Assembly (NCBI GenBank): GCA_902794895.1
Contig: CADBIY010000002.1
Location: 137,660 to 201,659, forward strand
Reading direction: 5' to 3'
DNA length: 64,000 nt
Origin: Candidatus Avelusimicrobium vaccinum
Lineage (GTDB): Bacteria; Elusimicrobiota; Elusimicrobia; Elusimicrobiales; Elusimicrobiaceae
The notes under the pieces were generated by a model, which was given only the letters and a program-made list of their open reading frames with translations, ran no database searches and was not told the DNA's origin. The translations under genes and the position numbers were made by a program. Positions 8,548 through 17,345 of this stretch are shown here, one piece after another. The stretch's first letter is position 1, and the number at the start of each line of letters is the position of its first letter.

Positions 8548-10443
8548 ATGATCCGACGATTTATTTTGTGCCTTTTTTGCTTTTGCACAATTTGTTTAGT
8601 GGCATGTTCAAGTGAGGAAAACACCGTAAAAACGCCTCTCATGAAAGCCGTTTCTACCGGAAACGAAGCCCGAGTTAAAAAATTACTTAGACAGGGGGCA
8701 GATATCCTTGAAATCCATCCGAAAACACACGAAACCTTAGTCATGATGGCTGTTAAGTACCCGAATATTCTAGAAATGTTATTGAAAAAAGATGCTTCAA
8801 ATATTAATGCCCAAGATGATAAAGGATGGACTGCCCTTATTTACGCAATTTTAATTTCCGCTCCACCAGAATCTATCGAAATACTATTAAAATACGGAGC
8901 CAATCCTAACGATATACTTGATAAAAATGGGACTTCGGTGCTTCATTTCGCAGCAAGTTCCGGAAATGAGCAAATCGTCAACCTCTTACTAAATGCCTCT
9001 GCAGATATTAATATCCAAGATCGTGATATGCAAACGCCTTTAATGGTTGCTGCGGGATTTAAAAATACAAGAGTCGCTCGGCTGTTGTTACTAAAAGGAG
9101 CCGATATAAATTTGTCAGATCAAGGAGGGCATACTGTTCTTATGAGATCTCCGAACATAATAATTCCCTTGATAGATATGTCTTCCGTTGAATTAAATAA
9201 AACAGATAACAAAGGTTATACTTTGCTTCATTGGGCAGCAATGTGGAACAATACCAATTTAATACAAAAGATAATTCATGCTGGGATAAATCCTAATATA
9301 ACAACCCATTCTGGAATAACTCCTTTAATGTCAGCGGGCTATAATGCCAGCAATGAGGCAATCAAATTGCTTATCCAATTAGGCGCAGACATCCAAAAGC
9401 AAGATACTAGCGGATATACTGCTCTTCTTTACTCCGTTAGTGGATATAAGGATTCCCCTGAAACTGTAAAATTGTTATTGGAGATGCATGCAAATATTAA
9501 CCACACTAGCAATGCTGGATTTACAGCATTAATGCTTGCTGCTGCTAATGGGTTTTCTAAATCAGTAAAACTCCTTTTACAAAAAGGGGCTAATCCCAAT
9601 TTGAAAGACAGTTTATCCGGTACAGCAATAACACATGCCGCCTTGGCTAAACAGTATGATATTGCTCAAGTTTTATTACAATCCGGTAATAAACCTCCAA
9701 AAGATTTATCTGTCGATTTATTACGTTCAACTATAAATGCGGCGCAAAACAAGCATCGATATTCTGGCGTGATTCTTAAACAAAACATGCAAGGCGGAAT
9801 AGGAGGAAATACTATGTTTCTCCCTATTATGGAAAACAATTTAGAAAATGTTAATAAATTGATATCCGCAGGTTTCGATATTAACCTTGCCGGAGCACAT
9901 GGATTTACTCCTTTAATGTATGCAGCCATTAATGATTCCTCACTCATCGTATCTGCTTTATTGAAAGCAGGAGCCAATGTAAATGCGCAATCAGAACAAG
10001 GAGATACTGCTTTAATATTAGCGGCTACATCAGGTAAAAAAGAAAACGTACAAGAACTGCTTAAATTCCATGCTAATGTGGATTTAAGAAATAGAGAGGG
10101 ACAAACCGCATTATTTAGAGCTAGCAATCTTTTGTGGCATGAACATTGGAAAAAAGAGGATCTGCAAGCGCACATTGATATCTTGAATCTTTTGCTTAAA
10201 GAAGGCGCAGAAGTGGAAATATATGATAAAAACAATGAGTCTCCGCTTCTTCTTGCCTCCAGTTTGGTTGGGCATCATCAGCTGGTAGCTAAATTATTAG
10301 AGGCGGGAGCTAATCCTAATCATAGGAATAGTGAAGGGAAGAATTCCTGGGATTATGCCCTAGAATTAAGTGAAAAATTTGATGATCCTCTGACATTAAA
10401 GATATTACTAGATTATCATAATTTTAAATTAAAGGTAAAATGA
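8548..10443 (+). CDS. Large ankyrin-repeat lipoprotein
   Basis: A 631-residue protein with a lipoprotein signal (MIRRFILCLFCFCTICLVAC, the lipidated Cys at residue 20). The rest is about 15 ankyrin repeats, with phrases such as GYTLLHWAAMW, GFTALMLAAANG and GDTALILAATSG. A short break near residues 390-430 interrupts the array. It probably acts as a protein-binding scaffold on the envelope, outside the inner membrane. The ribosome site is weak. The RDD gene follows by 4 nt, so they are co-transcribed from the strong promoter at 8458. Confidence 0.85.
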   Translation: MIRRFILCLFCFCTICLVACSSEENTVKTPLMKAVSTGNEARVKKLLRQGADILEIHPKTHETLVMMAVKYPNILEMLLKKDASNINAQDDKGWTALIYAILISAPPESIEILLKYGANPNDILDKNGTSVLHFAASSGNEQIVNLLLNASADINIQDRDMQTPLMVAAGFKNTRVARLLLLKGADINLSDQGGHTVLMRSPNIIIPLIDMSSVELNKTDNKGYTLLHWAAMWNNTNLIQKIIHAGINPNITTHSGITPLMSAGYNASNEAIKLLIQLGADIQKQDTSGYTALLYSVSGYKDSPETVKLLLEMHANINHTSNAGFTALMLAAANGFSKSVKLLLQKGANPNLKDSLSGTAITHAALAKQYDIAQVLLQSGNKPPKDLSVDLLRSTINAAQNKHRYSGVILKQNMQGGIGGNTMFLPIMENNLENVNKLISAGFDINLAGAHGFTPLMYAAINDSSLIVSALLKAGANVNAQSEQGDTALILAATSGKKENVQELLKFHANVDLRNREGQTALFRASNLLWHEHWKKEDLQAHIDILNLLLKEGAEVEIYDKNNESPLLLASSLVGHHQLVAKLLEAGANPNHRNSEGKNSWDYALELSEKFDDPLTLKILLDYHNFKLKVK

Positions 10444-10447
10444 CAGT

Positions 10448-10957
10448 ATGTATATCTCTTATCAAAAAAGGATTTTTTCTTTTATCATTGACATCGTTCT
10501 AGGTAAAGCCATATTAATAGGAGCGCTGTTCTTGCTGTCGCCTCTTATTGATAGTTTATACTTAGCCCAATTGTTGAGTTATACCATCTTTACCATATGG
10601 ACTATTTTTAATTTTCCATTTCTACAATCTTCCCATTGGCAAGCATCTATTGGACAAAAATTATTACGAATTAAGGTATTGGACGTGTGTGGAAATACAT
10701 TGTCTTTTTGGAGAGCATGTTATAGAGGAAGTTTATTATTATTTTGTCCTTGGGGAGCATTTATGTATTTCTTTTCTCCACAGAAACAGTGTTTGTATGA
10801 TTTCTTATGTGACTGCATAGTAGTAAAAAACGGAGAAAACGTGCCAAGCATCCACCGCCCTTTGCGTCAAATCAAATATAGCATTACTATCATTGCCGCA
10901 TTAGTCTTTTTTGCGCTTCCTTTAATTTTATGGGGTAGGCTTACATTCCTGAATTAA
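10448..10957 (+). CDS. RDD-family membrane protein
   Basis: A 169-residue protein with the RDD pattern: an early Arg and an Asp in the first helix (KRIFSFIIDIVLG), WQASIGQKLLRIKVLD in the middle and LSFWRACYRG after it. Four membrane segments are likely. RDD proteins are poorly understood; some are proposed transporters. It follows the ankyrin lipoprotein by 4 nt. Its last codons overlap, tail to tail, the last codons of the kinase gene by 4 nt. Confidence 0.8.
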   Translation: MYISYQKRIFSFIIDIVLGKAILIGALFLLSPLIDSLYLAQLLSYTIFTIWTIFNFPFLQSSHWQASIGQKLLRIKVLDVCGNTLSFWRACYRGSLLLFCPWGAFMYFFSPQKQCLYDFLCDCIVVKNGENVPSIHRPLRQIKYSITIIAALVFFALPLILWGRLTFLN

Positions 10958-12297
10958 TGAGATCGGTATGATGGATTGAGTTTACAAGCCTTAATATAAT
11001 CTCGCCCAAGTATAACAGACAATATATTCTTTCCTAGAAACAATAACCCATTCCAAATCTTCCATCCAAAAGTTTTTGAAAATTGATACATCAACCATAC
11101 AAATCCGATTATCCAATATATACCCAAAGTCAATAACGAATTCCACCAAAATGATGAAAATGGATGGTTCATTGCGACGTATATCCATAGAGGAATCGTT
11201 AAAAACAAACACATCAATAATGCTATAAGTGAAATACGGATTGATACAGGCAAAAGCGAAATCTTAGATCTATAATAATATGCTTCCGCCATTTTAGGAT
11301 CTTCAAAAATGGCCAAAGAAAATAGCAGGAATGCCCATAAATTTTCTTTTAACTGATAATACCCAAGACCTTTTAAAAAATAATCATTGGCAGTCATTTT
11401 CTCAGCAATGTTTTTTGGGAATTTATATTCCGGCCAGCGTTCTTTTAATGTATTTGTAAGCGCCTGTTCTAATTCTGCAAATGATTGATAACGTTGTTGT
11501 GGATTCTCCGCTAAACATTTCTTTAAAATGTCTTCACAATATTCGCTTTTGATAGTGGCGGAATCAATTTTTTCATATTCTTTGATATTCTCATTCCATA
11601 CTGTGGCATTAGGCAAAACTTTTCCACCATTTAACATTTGATAAAGGACAAGCCCAAACGAATAAATATCACTTGCGATTGTTAAACGACCGTCTTTCGC
11701 AAAGTATTCCGGAGAGCGATAGCCGATAGTACCGCCTTTTTTCTCTGTGCTTGCAAGGCCGAAATCAGTAATTTTTATGTCATTTTTTGACGTAACAAGG
11801 ATATTATCCGGCTTAATATCTTTATGGGCTTCCATCCCGGCATTGTTTAAAAATTGCATTCCTTGGCAAAACTGAATAGCCCAAATGAGCGCTTGTTTGG
11901 GCTCAATTTGAGTTTTATTCATCACGCGGGCCAATGTCTCTCCCTGCACGGCTTCTTGCAAGTTATAGGGCTGTTTCCCAACGAATTCCATGACAATATA
12001 CAAATGCTCGGCATCGGAAAGTACTGTCTTTGCATAAGCCACATAAGGGTTTTTCCATAAGTGAAGTACAAACTTGCACTCTTTTGTAAATAACTGTTCA
12101 TCCGTACCAGATGCCTTGGAAGAAGTCTTCAACACGTAAAACTTATTATCCCTTCTATCACGGCAGAAGAACACATCCCCCATGCCACCTTCGCGGGCCT
12201 TATCCGATATTTCAAAAAATTCAGACAAGATATCCCCGCGCTTCATAAACAAGGGCTGTGATTTTTCTTTTTGTTGTATATACTGAGTTTTAGGCAT
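10954..12297 (-). CDS. Membrane-anchored Ser/Thr protein kinase
   Basis: A 447-residue protein with a full Hanks-type kinase domain at about residues 28-290: glycine loop EGGMGDVF, catalytic Lys in FYVLKTSS, HKDIKPDN catalytic loop (His-Lys instead of His-Arg), DFGLAS and YRSPEYF. All catalytic residues are present, so it should be active. The C terminus has two or three membrane segments (about 355-440), so the kinase domain comes first and the anchor last. It starts 3 nt after the FHA-like gene and should be in the same transcript; that protein is the obvious phospho-reader or substrate. Confidence 0.92.
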   Translation of the reverse strand: MPKTQYIQQKEKSQPLFMKRGDILSEFFEISDKAREGGMGDVFFCRDRRDNKFYVLKTSSKASGTDEQLFTKECKFVLHLWKNPYVAYAKTVLSDAEHLYIVMEFVGKQPYNLQEAVQGETLARVMNKTQIEPKQALIWAIQFCQGMQFLNNAGMEAHKDIKPDNILVTSKNDIKITDFGLASTEKKGGTIGYRSPEYFAKDGRLTIASDIYSFGLVLYQMLNGGKVLPNATVWNENIKEYEKIDSATIKSEYCEDILKKCLAENPQQRYQSFAELEQALTNTLKERWPEYKFPKNIAEKMTANDYFLKGLGYYQLKENLWAFLLFSLAIFEDPKMAEAYYYRSKISLLPVSIRISLIALLMCLFLTIPLWIYVAMNHPFSSFWWNSLLTLGIYWIIGFVWLMYQFSKTFGWKIWNGLLFLGKNILSVILGRDYIKACKLNPSYRSH

Positions 12298-12300
12298 AAT

Positions 12301-14136
12301 TTACTCTACAAATGATTTTTCGGCAAAGCTCTTCATAATAGTTTTGCTGCGGCGTTGTGCTTTTACTTCTATGTACCACCCTATCGGCAGCAGCCCTAAT
12401 AAGGGGTGCTTTGCTCCTTTTAACAATTGCCCTTCAAACAATACTGAGCCTTCCCAAAATACTCCAATCCCGGCAATATCTGACAGCCAAACATCCCGCG
12501 TTAGCAGTTCAAAACTTTCCGCATAATCAATATCCAGCTCTCCGGCAGTGCCAATTTGCCTGTCTAATAAATTAAACAACTTATCTTGAGATAAAAACCA
12601 CAAATTTCCTTCTTGTTCTTTTTTGGAATGCACCAACCAATCTTGCCTGTTTGCTTGATATTCAAACGTTAACATGTCGCGTGACATAGCCAGACCATCC
12701 GGTTGGCACACATTAATCTGCGGAATATCCAAAGGGTCTTCTTCATCTAACCGCCCAATAGCGATTTTAGGGGACCGCAACGCATTCAAATGATATTCAT
12801 TTTCTTTGCCACATGCACAATATACAGAAAGGACAGTTCCCATAGTTGGATTTGTAGAAGGGGCAATAATTTCATTAGACATCAGCAAAGCATTAGCTTT
12901 TTCAATTTCGCTATTTCGTTTGCATGCTAACGTCAAATAATATTTGTGTAATTCGCAGGGAATCTTCTTATAGCGTTCTTCGTAATATTGCACTAATTCT
13001 TGGGGAGTTGTAGCGCTTATTTGTCCGTTATTGGGTTTATGGACAGGATAAATTGGCTTATTCATTATTTCTTGCAAGCGACCATAGCGGTATTCCATCA
13101 CTTCACGCATGGATTCTTCGGCGTGCTTACACTTGGCACAAGTTCGTCTATGTTCTAAATAAGCATCATTTATGGGCGCTTTTTCGGTTTTAATAAACTC
13201 ATTTCTTATCAGGAGTAGTCGCTCTCTGTCGTATTGAAAACATCCCTTAAATACTTCCGGCAAGATGATATGCATTTGATCTCTGCGGCTTATTGCCTGT
13301 TTGGGCAAATCCTGCAGTCTTGTTTGCAACGGCGCACGCATAATGGACTGTATAATTGGCTCTTGTAACTCTACGAATTGACCGGGAAACTTATCAAAAA
13401 AAGAACTTATAATTTGTACCAGTTTTTTCTTCTCACGACTTGAATTGGTAATATGAGCCGCCTTGTACAGTCTCCCGTATTGTTGTTGCTGGATTTTTTG
13501 ATCAGACAAAATGTATTTATTACCTAAAATCCGATCAAAACAAGCCCAAAAGGGATAAAAGCGCTCTAGGTATTCTCTTTTTTTCTCATACGCCAAATGT
13601 CCGTTATAATCCGGCATATCCTCTCGGACTTCTTTTGGCATATCGGAAGGGGCTTTGGCTGCATTGACCGCAATAAAATTCTTCGTAGATAGAAAAAATA
13701 CTAAAAACTTGTTGGACACATCCTGCGGCAAGCCCATTATAAATTGCTTTAGCTGGGCCACAAAATCATTTATCTGTGTCGGCTCTTGTGACGATTCGAG
13801 CGGTAATTCATCCTGAGTTCCATTAGTTTCTACGTTGGCAGAAAGTTCCGAATCGCCCCATACTTGCGGTCCTTGTTCCCAGTCTTCGCCTTTTCCGACC
13901 TTGGATACACAAAAATCCGCAAACTCTCTTTCATGTTCGCTAATTTCGCCGTATTTACCCCAAAATTCATGCAAGTCGATAGAGCCACTTTGCCATAATT
14001 CACAAAACCGGGAAGCCCTTTCATCGCTCTCCTTATTGCATGGAAAGACCACCAATGCAACATACTCTAACAGAGCATATTCTGCTTGTTTGCGATTTTC
14101 TTGAAAATCTCGTTTTGTGGGTATGGCTAAATTCAT
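12301..14136 (-). CDS. Large protein with C-terminal FHA-like domain, kinase partner
   Basis: A 611-residue protein. The ATG at 14134-14136 is preferred over an upstream TTG. Most of it is helical and unrecognised, with two cysteine pairs (CAKC about residue 340, CAC about 445). Near residue 460 the segment IAIGRLDEED followed by MSRDMLTFEY and a strand-rich stretch resembles an FHA phosphothreonine-binding domain; the usual SRxH is SRDM here, so the call is tentative. FHA proteins commonly sit beside Ser/Thr kinases, and the kinase gene follows by 3 nt. Confidence 0.65.
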   Translation of the reverse strand: MNLAIPTKRDFQENRKQAEYALLEYVALVVFPCNKESDERASRFCELWQSGSIDLHEFWGKYGEISEHEREFADFCVSKVGKGEDWEQGPQVWGDSELSANVETNGTQDELPLESSQEPTQINDFVAQLKQFIMGLPQDVSNKFLVFFLSTKNFIAVNAAKAPSDMPKEVREDMPDYNGHLAYEKKREYLERFYPFWACFDRILGNKYILSDQKIQQQQYGRLYKAAHITNSSREKKKLVQIISSFFDKFPGQFVELQEPIIQSIMRAPLQTRLQDLPKQAISRRDQMHIILPEVFKGCFQYDRERLLLIRNEFIKTEKAPINDAYLEHRRTCAKCKHAEESMREVMEYRYGRLQEIMNKPIYPVHKPNNGQISATTPQELVQYYEERYKKIPCELHKYYLTLACKRNSEIEKANALLMSNEIIAPSTNPTMGTVLSVYCACGKENEYHLNALRSPKIAIGRLDEEDPLDIPQINVCQPDGLAMSRDMLTFEYQANRQDWLVHSKKEQEGNLWFLSQDKLFNLLDRQIGTAGELDIDYAESFELLTRDVWLSDIAGIGVFWEGSVLFEGQLLKGAKHPLLGLLPIGWYIEVKAQRRSKTIMKSFAEKSFVE

Positions 14137-14168
14137 AATAATTTCATTGTATCTTATTTCCAATGCAA

Positions 14169-14204
14169 AATGTCAAAAAATGCCAGATTTTCAATATGTT
14201 TAGA
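14169..14204 (+). promoter_or_regulatory. TGRCAT-pair site C in a divergent promoter region
   Basis: TGTCA and TGCCA on the + strand are the reverse of the TGRCAT pair (14171-14185). Toward the nuclease gene, TTTAGA (14199-14204) follows after 13 nt. Toward the FHA/kinase operon the same bases form TTGACA, with TACAAT 19 nt further on. The site could control both directions. Confidence 0.5.
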
Positions 14205-14229
14205 AATGATACGGCTTTGAGGAGGCCTT

Positions 14230-14700
14230 ATGGCTATATATAAAATATCACTTATGCTAACCTGCGTACTGTTCTTAGCCAGCTGTGCACATATAAGCGC
14301 AAGCCAGCAAAAAGATATGGCAAATTTTGACAACGTATCCTTGATATCCGTATATGATGGAGATACGTTTTACGTAGATATCCCCTCTTGCGATATGGAT
14401 GTTTTCTGCAAACATATTTCCGTTCGCGTCAAGGGAGTAGATTGCCCTGAAATGAAAGGTGGAACGGCAAAAACGAAAGCCCGAGCCAAGCAAGCCAAGG
14501 AATATAGTGAACGCTTCCTTAAAAGCGGTAAAATTCTATTGTACAATTGTGGACGAGATAAGTATTTCCGGCTACTTTGTGATGTGGAGGTTAACGGCCA
14601 AAGTTTAGGCGAAGAACTCCTCAAAGCCGGCCATGCCATCCCCTATGAGGGTGGTACAAAAAAGTCTTTTTCCCAAGCAAAACATCAAAGTTCTATCTAA
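14230..14700 (+). CDS. Thermonuclease-family (SNase) lipoprotein
   Basis: A 156-residue protein. Lipoprotein signal ends LFLASC, the Cys at residue 19. The nuclease core follows: VYDGDTF with the metal-binding Asp, VRVKGVDCPE with the catalytic Arg region, and GRDKYFRLLCDVEVNG with the second Arg. The usual KYGRLLA is KYFRLLC here. GAGGAGG precedes the start. It should degrade nucleic acid outside the inner membrane, for scavenging or defence. Confidence 0.85.
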   Translation: MAIYKISLMLTCVLFLASCAHISASQQKDMANFDNVSLISVYDGDTFYVDIPSCDMDVFCKHISVRVKGVDCPEMKGGTAKTKARAKQAKEYSERFLKSGKILLYNCGRDKYFRLLCDVEVNGQSLGEELLKAGHAIPYEGGTKKSFSQAKHQSSI

Positions 14701-14703
14701 CCA

Positions 14704-14892
14704 CTAAACACCACGAAGATTGGACAGTATCACTTTTTTCAAGACAAACATTACCGCCTCATCTTGTAGATACCGACCTAAGATATAAATGCTTTCTTGT
14801 GGGCAACGAGACTCAAATATATCAGCTAAAAGTTTGGCTTGCTTGACGCAAGATGCATACCTTAGCCCTATATCAATTACATTGTACGGCAT
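14704..14892 (-). CDS. Small hypothetical protein
   Basis: A 62-residue protein with a good AAGGAG ribosome site 7 nt before its ATG. It contains three Cys-free helical stretches, one conserved-looking DIGLRYASC segment, and no membrane helix. It is convergent with the nuclease gene, separated by 3 nt. Function unknown. Confidence 0.55.
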   Translation of the reverse strand: MPYNVIDIGLRYASCVKQAKLLADIFESRCPQESIYILGRYLQDEAVMFVLKKVILSNLRGV

Positions 14893-14974
14893 ATATTACT
14901 CCTTACTTATTACAATTTACTCTCTTGTAGAGGAAACTCATTGTATCATATCAGTCCTTTGTTGCATACGACAT

Positions 14975-15007
14975 TTTTAGGACAATTTTAGGACACTTTT
15001 GGGCGTA
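14975..15007. repeat. 11-bp tandem repeats
   Basis: TTTTAGGACAA is followed directly by TTTTAGGACAC and a degenerate third copy. Two further TGTCCT sites lie at 15055 and 15102, the last overlapping the Fic promoter. With a period of one helical turn they could be operator sites. Confidence 0.5.
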
Positions 15008-15104
15008 CAATTAACCTTTTTGTAAGAGAATTATAGAACGCTTCATTATATTTTTGTCCTATTGAAAGGCACATCTACAATTTGAAAAATATATAAACTT
15101 GTCC

Positions 15105-15144
15105 TTGACATCCTTATCTATTTAATGGCATAATAATGGCATAT
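15105..15144 (+). promoter_or_regulatory. Fic promoter with tandem TGGCAT sites (site E)
   Basis: TTGACA (15105-15110) and CATAAT (15129-15134) are 18 nt apart. The 11-bp sequence TAATGGCATAA/T is repeated in tandem (15123-15144) over the -10, a layout that fits repression. Confidence 0.65.
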
Positions 15145-15160
15145 AGGAGCGCCAATATAT

Positions 15161-16210
15161 ATGCCAATAACATTTCATCCGAACTATCAAATTACGCAGT
15201 CTGTCCTTGAAAAACTCTATAAAATAGACCAAATCAAAGAGCAAGTAAAGGATATGCCATTAACGCCGCGTGTACTAGCCGGGCTTAAGGAAACCTCCCG
15301 CATTATCACCACGCACTATTCCACTGTTATTGAGGGCAACCGCTTAACCGAGCGAGAAGTGCGTGAAGTATTAAAAGGGCAAGCCATTCAAGGCCGGGAA
15401 CGGGATGAAAAGGAAGTCAAAGGGTATTTTAGGGCCTTGGATGAAGTGGCTGTACTGGCTAAAAAGCATATTGTTACTGAAACGAACATTCAAACTTTAC
15501 ATGGCCTGATTATGGGCAAGAATACACCTACCTCGTACCGCACGGAGCAAAACTCGGTAGTGGATGCCCAAACAGGTACGATTGTATATATGCCACCGGA
15601 AGCCAAAGATGTAGGCCCACTAATGACCGGGCTTATAGAGTGGATTAACGAAAGCACCCATACACTGCCTATCCCCATTGTAGCGGCTATTGCCCATTAT
15701 CAATTTGTTACTATACACCCGTATTATGACGGCAATGGACGTACGGCCCGTATTTTGACTACACTTATTTTACACCAAGGTGGGTATGACTTGAAAGGTA
15801 TTTACAATTTGGAAGAGTATTATTATCAGCATATCCAAGATTACTATAATGCCCTAGCCGTGGGGCCCTCTCATAACTATTACATGGGCCGGGCCGAGGC
15901 CGATATAACGGGTTGGATTGAATTCTTTGTGTCCGGTATGCTCTATTCGTTCCAAAGTGTGCAAAAACATTTACAGTTACAAAATACCGAAAAGGACCAA
16001 AGCAAAGCCATTAACGCGCTAGATGCGCGCCAAAAACAAGCACTTGTGCTCTTTGAGAAGAACGAATTTATAACGTCAAAAGATGTGGAAGAACTATTCC
16101 ACTTTGCAGGCAGGACTGCACGTCAATTACTCCAAAAGTGGGCACGACAGGGGTTTGTGGTGGTAGCAGATCCCTCCAAAAAAGCAAGGAAATACAAATT
16201 AAACAAATAA
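15161..16210 (+). CDS. Fic-domain adenylyltransferase-like protein
   Basis: A 349-residue protein. The Fic motif is HPYYDGNGRTARI (about residue 186), with the catalytic His and the nucleotide-binding GNGR intact. An upstream STVIEGNRL segment (about residue 57) matches the inhibitory motif (S/T)xxxE(G/N), so it is a self-inhibited (class II-type) Fic protein. The last 70 residues look like a winged helix. Fic enzymes move AMP or other nucleotide parts onto protein hydroxyls; the target is unknown. ATG follows GGAGCG. Confidence 0.9.
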   Translation: MPITFHPNYQITQSVLEKLYKIDQIKEQVKDMPLTPRVLAGLKETSRIITTHYSTVIEGNRLTEREVREVLKGQAIQGRERDEKEVKGYFRALDEVAVLAKKHIVTETNIQTLHGLIMGKNTPTSYRTEQNSVVDAQTGTIVYMPPEAKDVGPLMTGLIEWINESTHTLPIPIVAAIAHYQFVTIHPYYDGNGRTARILTTLILHQGGYDLKGIYNLEEYYYQHIQDYYNALAVGPSHNYYMGRAEADITGWIEFFVSGMLYSFQSVQKHLQLQNTEKDQSKAINALDARQKQALVLFEKNEFITSKDVEELFHFAGRTARQLLQKWARQGFVVVADPSKKARKYKLNK

Positions 16211-16535
16211 ATTCCCTGCTTGTTCCCTGTTCCGGATTTTAGGAAATTGGGTAAATTTATATGGAGTGTTAGTACGAAAAACCTTTATAATTTAAAAGAA
16301 ATTCCTTGTTTTTCCCTGTATTTTCCCTGTTTAGCAGGGAATAAAAATTCAAATTCTCGCCTGTTTGTCCCCTGTTTAAAAGCTATTTTCCTCGCTTTAT
16401 CGTCGCTTTGGGAGTTAGCATTCTCGCCGCTTTCTCCCCGCTTCAAATTTATTAAAAAATGCTATTTTCAACCGCTTTTCTGCCGCTTTGTCAAAACAAA
16501 AAAAGTGGCACTTTTTGCCGCTTCATTGCCGCTTT
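16211..16535. repeat. Iterated CCCTGTTT and CCGCTTT motifs, no gene
   Basis: After the Fic stop the sequence holds about six CCCTG(T) units (16213-16375) and then eight CGCTT(T/C) units (16395-16535), irregularly spaced. A 105-codon open frame exists but has no ribosome site and a translated sequence that only reflects the repeats, so it is not called. Confidence 0.55.
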
Positions 16536-16590
16536 GATAAAAAAATATTCAGCATAGTGCTAGGGAAACTACACCCTCCGTAAAAATTTG

Positions 16591-16618
16591 AACCCCCTTT
16601 ATGGGGGTTTTAATTTTT
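16591..16618 (+). terminator. Intrinsic terminator after the Fic gene
   Basis: AACCCCC and GGGGGTT form a 7-bp stem with a 5-nt loop, followed by TTAATTTTT. Confidence 0.75.
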
Positions 16619-16626
16619 GTGGAGTA

Positions 16627-17173
16627 TCGAGCGGCATAAACTGCTTTATGCCGCGTCGAGATTTTGGGTTGGCAAGGTGTTCTGTTTGCTCTATTGCGTT
16701 TAGCCATTTTTGCGTAGAACGGCTAGGCAAAAAAGTGAAGTCTATGTAATCATAGACGAGCTTTTTTAACAACGCCGGATAGCAAAAACGGCTAAACCCT
16801 GCGGGCCGCGTCCTTTTTGGCTATCACTTCTTTTTTTGCGCGCACCTAGTTCACTAGGCACGCGCAAAACAAACTACGCGCTAACCTAAAAAGTCCAGCG
16901 GCGCAAAGGCAAAAAGAGCACCTTGCCAACCCCAGCCCACAGCGTTGTATGAGTTTTGCCGTAGGCAAAGGCGAATACCGCGAGGGCGGTTCCGGGCCAA
17001 AGCCCGCAAAACCTTGCGGGCGTATCAATAAGAACGCCGAAGGCGGAAGAATCCCGCAGGGATTTCTTCCGTCAGGAAATTTATGCAGGACGAACACTCG
17101 TCGACTCCGTATTTTAGTTTTTGATTATTAGCATAAATCCCCGTTAGAGTTTAACTCCGACGGGGATTTTTTT
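16627..17173 (+). ncRNA. Candidate large structured RNA (about 550 nt)
   Basis: The stretch is packed with hairpins. 16631-16654 is a 10-bp perfect stem with loop CTGC. 16666-16679 pairs perfectly over 14 bp with 16919-16932. Inside it, 16698-16713 pairs with 16782-16797 (one mismatch), enclosing GTCTATG/CATAGAC and AAAAAAG/CTTTTTT. Also inside is TTTTGCGCG/CGCGCAAAA (16834-16869) with a CCTAG/CTAGG tip. Five more short hairpins follow to 17102, and the stretch ends in an intrinsic terminator on the + strand, which sets the likely direction. It matches no RNA class I know (not RNase P, tmRNA, SRP or a group II intron domain). A mobile palindromic element is the alternative. Confidence 0.5.
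17107..17172 (+). repeat. Direct repeat copy 1, ends in a terminator
   Basis: CCGTATTTTAG, a spacer, GCATAAATCCCCGTTA and a terminator (stem ATCCCCGT/ACGGGGAT, then T7). A closely similar 65-bp copy lies at 17772-17836, on the other side of the DUF3592 gene. Confidence 0.75.
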
Positions 17174-17345
17174 ATGCACCACTCATAGCATGGAAATTTT
17201 GGCAAGTTTGTGCGCGTTTTGACAAATGTTCTCGTTTTATGCTGACAAGAGTAGGTAGGAAGTGGCGCATTACCTAATCTTCCTTTCTAGCGTGTATTAA
17301 ATTTTATACACTTATTATATTATTATTGTATTATTCGGAGAAAAT

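Noticed and set aside
6552-14204. Sigma-54 promoters at the TGGCAT sites
   Set aside because: The GC at -12 with the correct 10-bp spacing from GG is missing; GA stands there.
16846-17097. 83-codon minus-strand frame in the hairpin region
   Set aside because: It reads through several perfect hairpins and has a Pro/Cys-rich sequence that only reflects the palindromes.
16627-17173. RNase P RNA, tmRNA or group II intron as identity of the structured element
   Set aside because: Their conserved cores (GAAAGTCCGG-type P4 region, tRNA-like ends with peptide frame, domain V) were not found.
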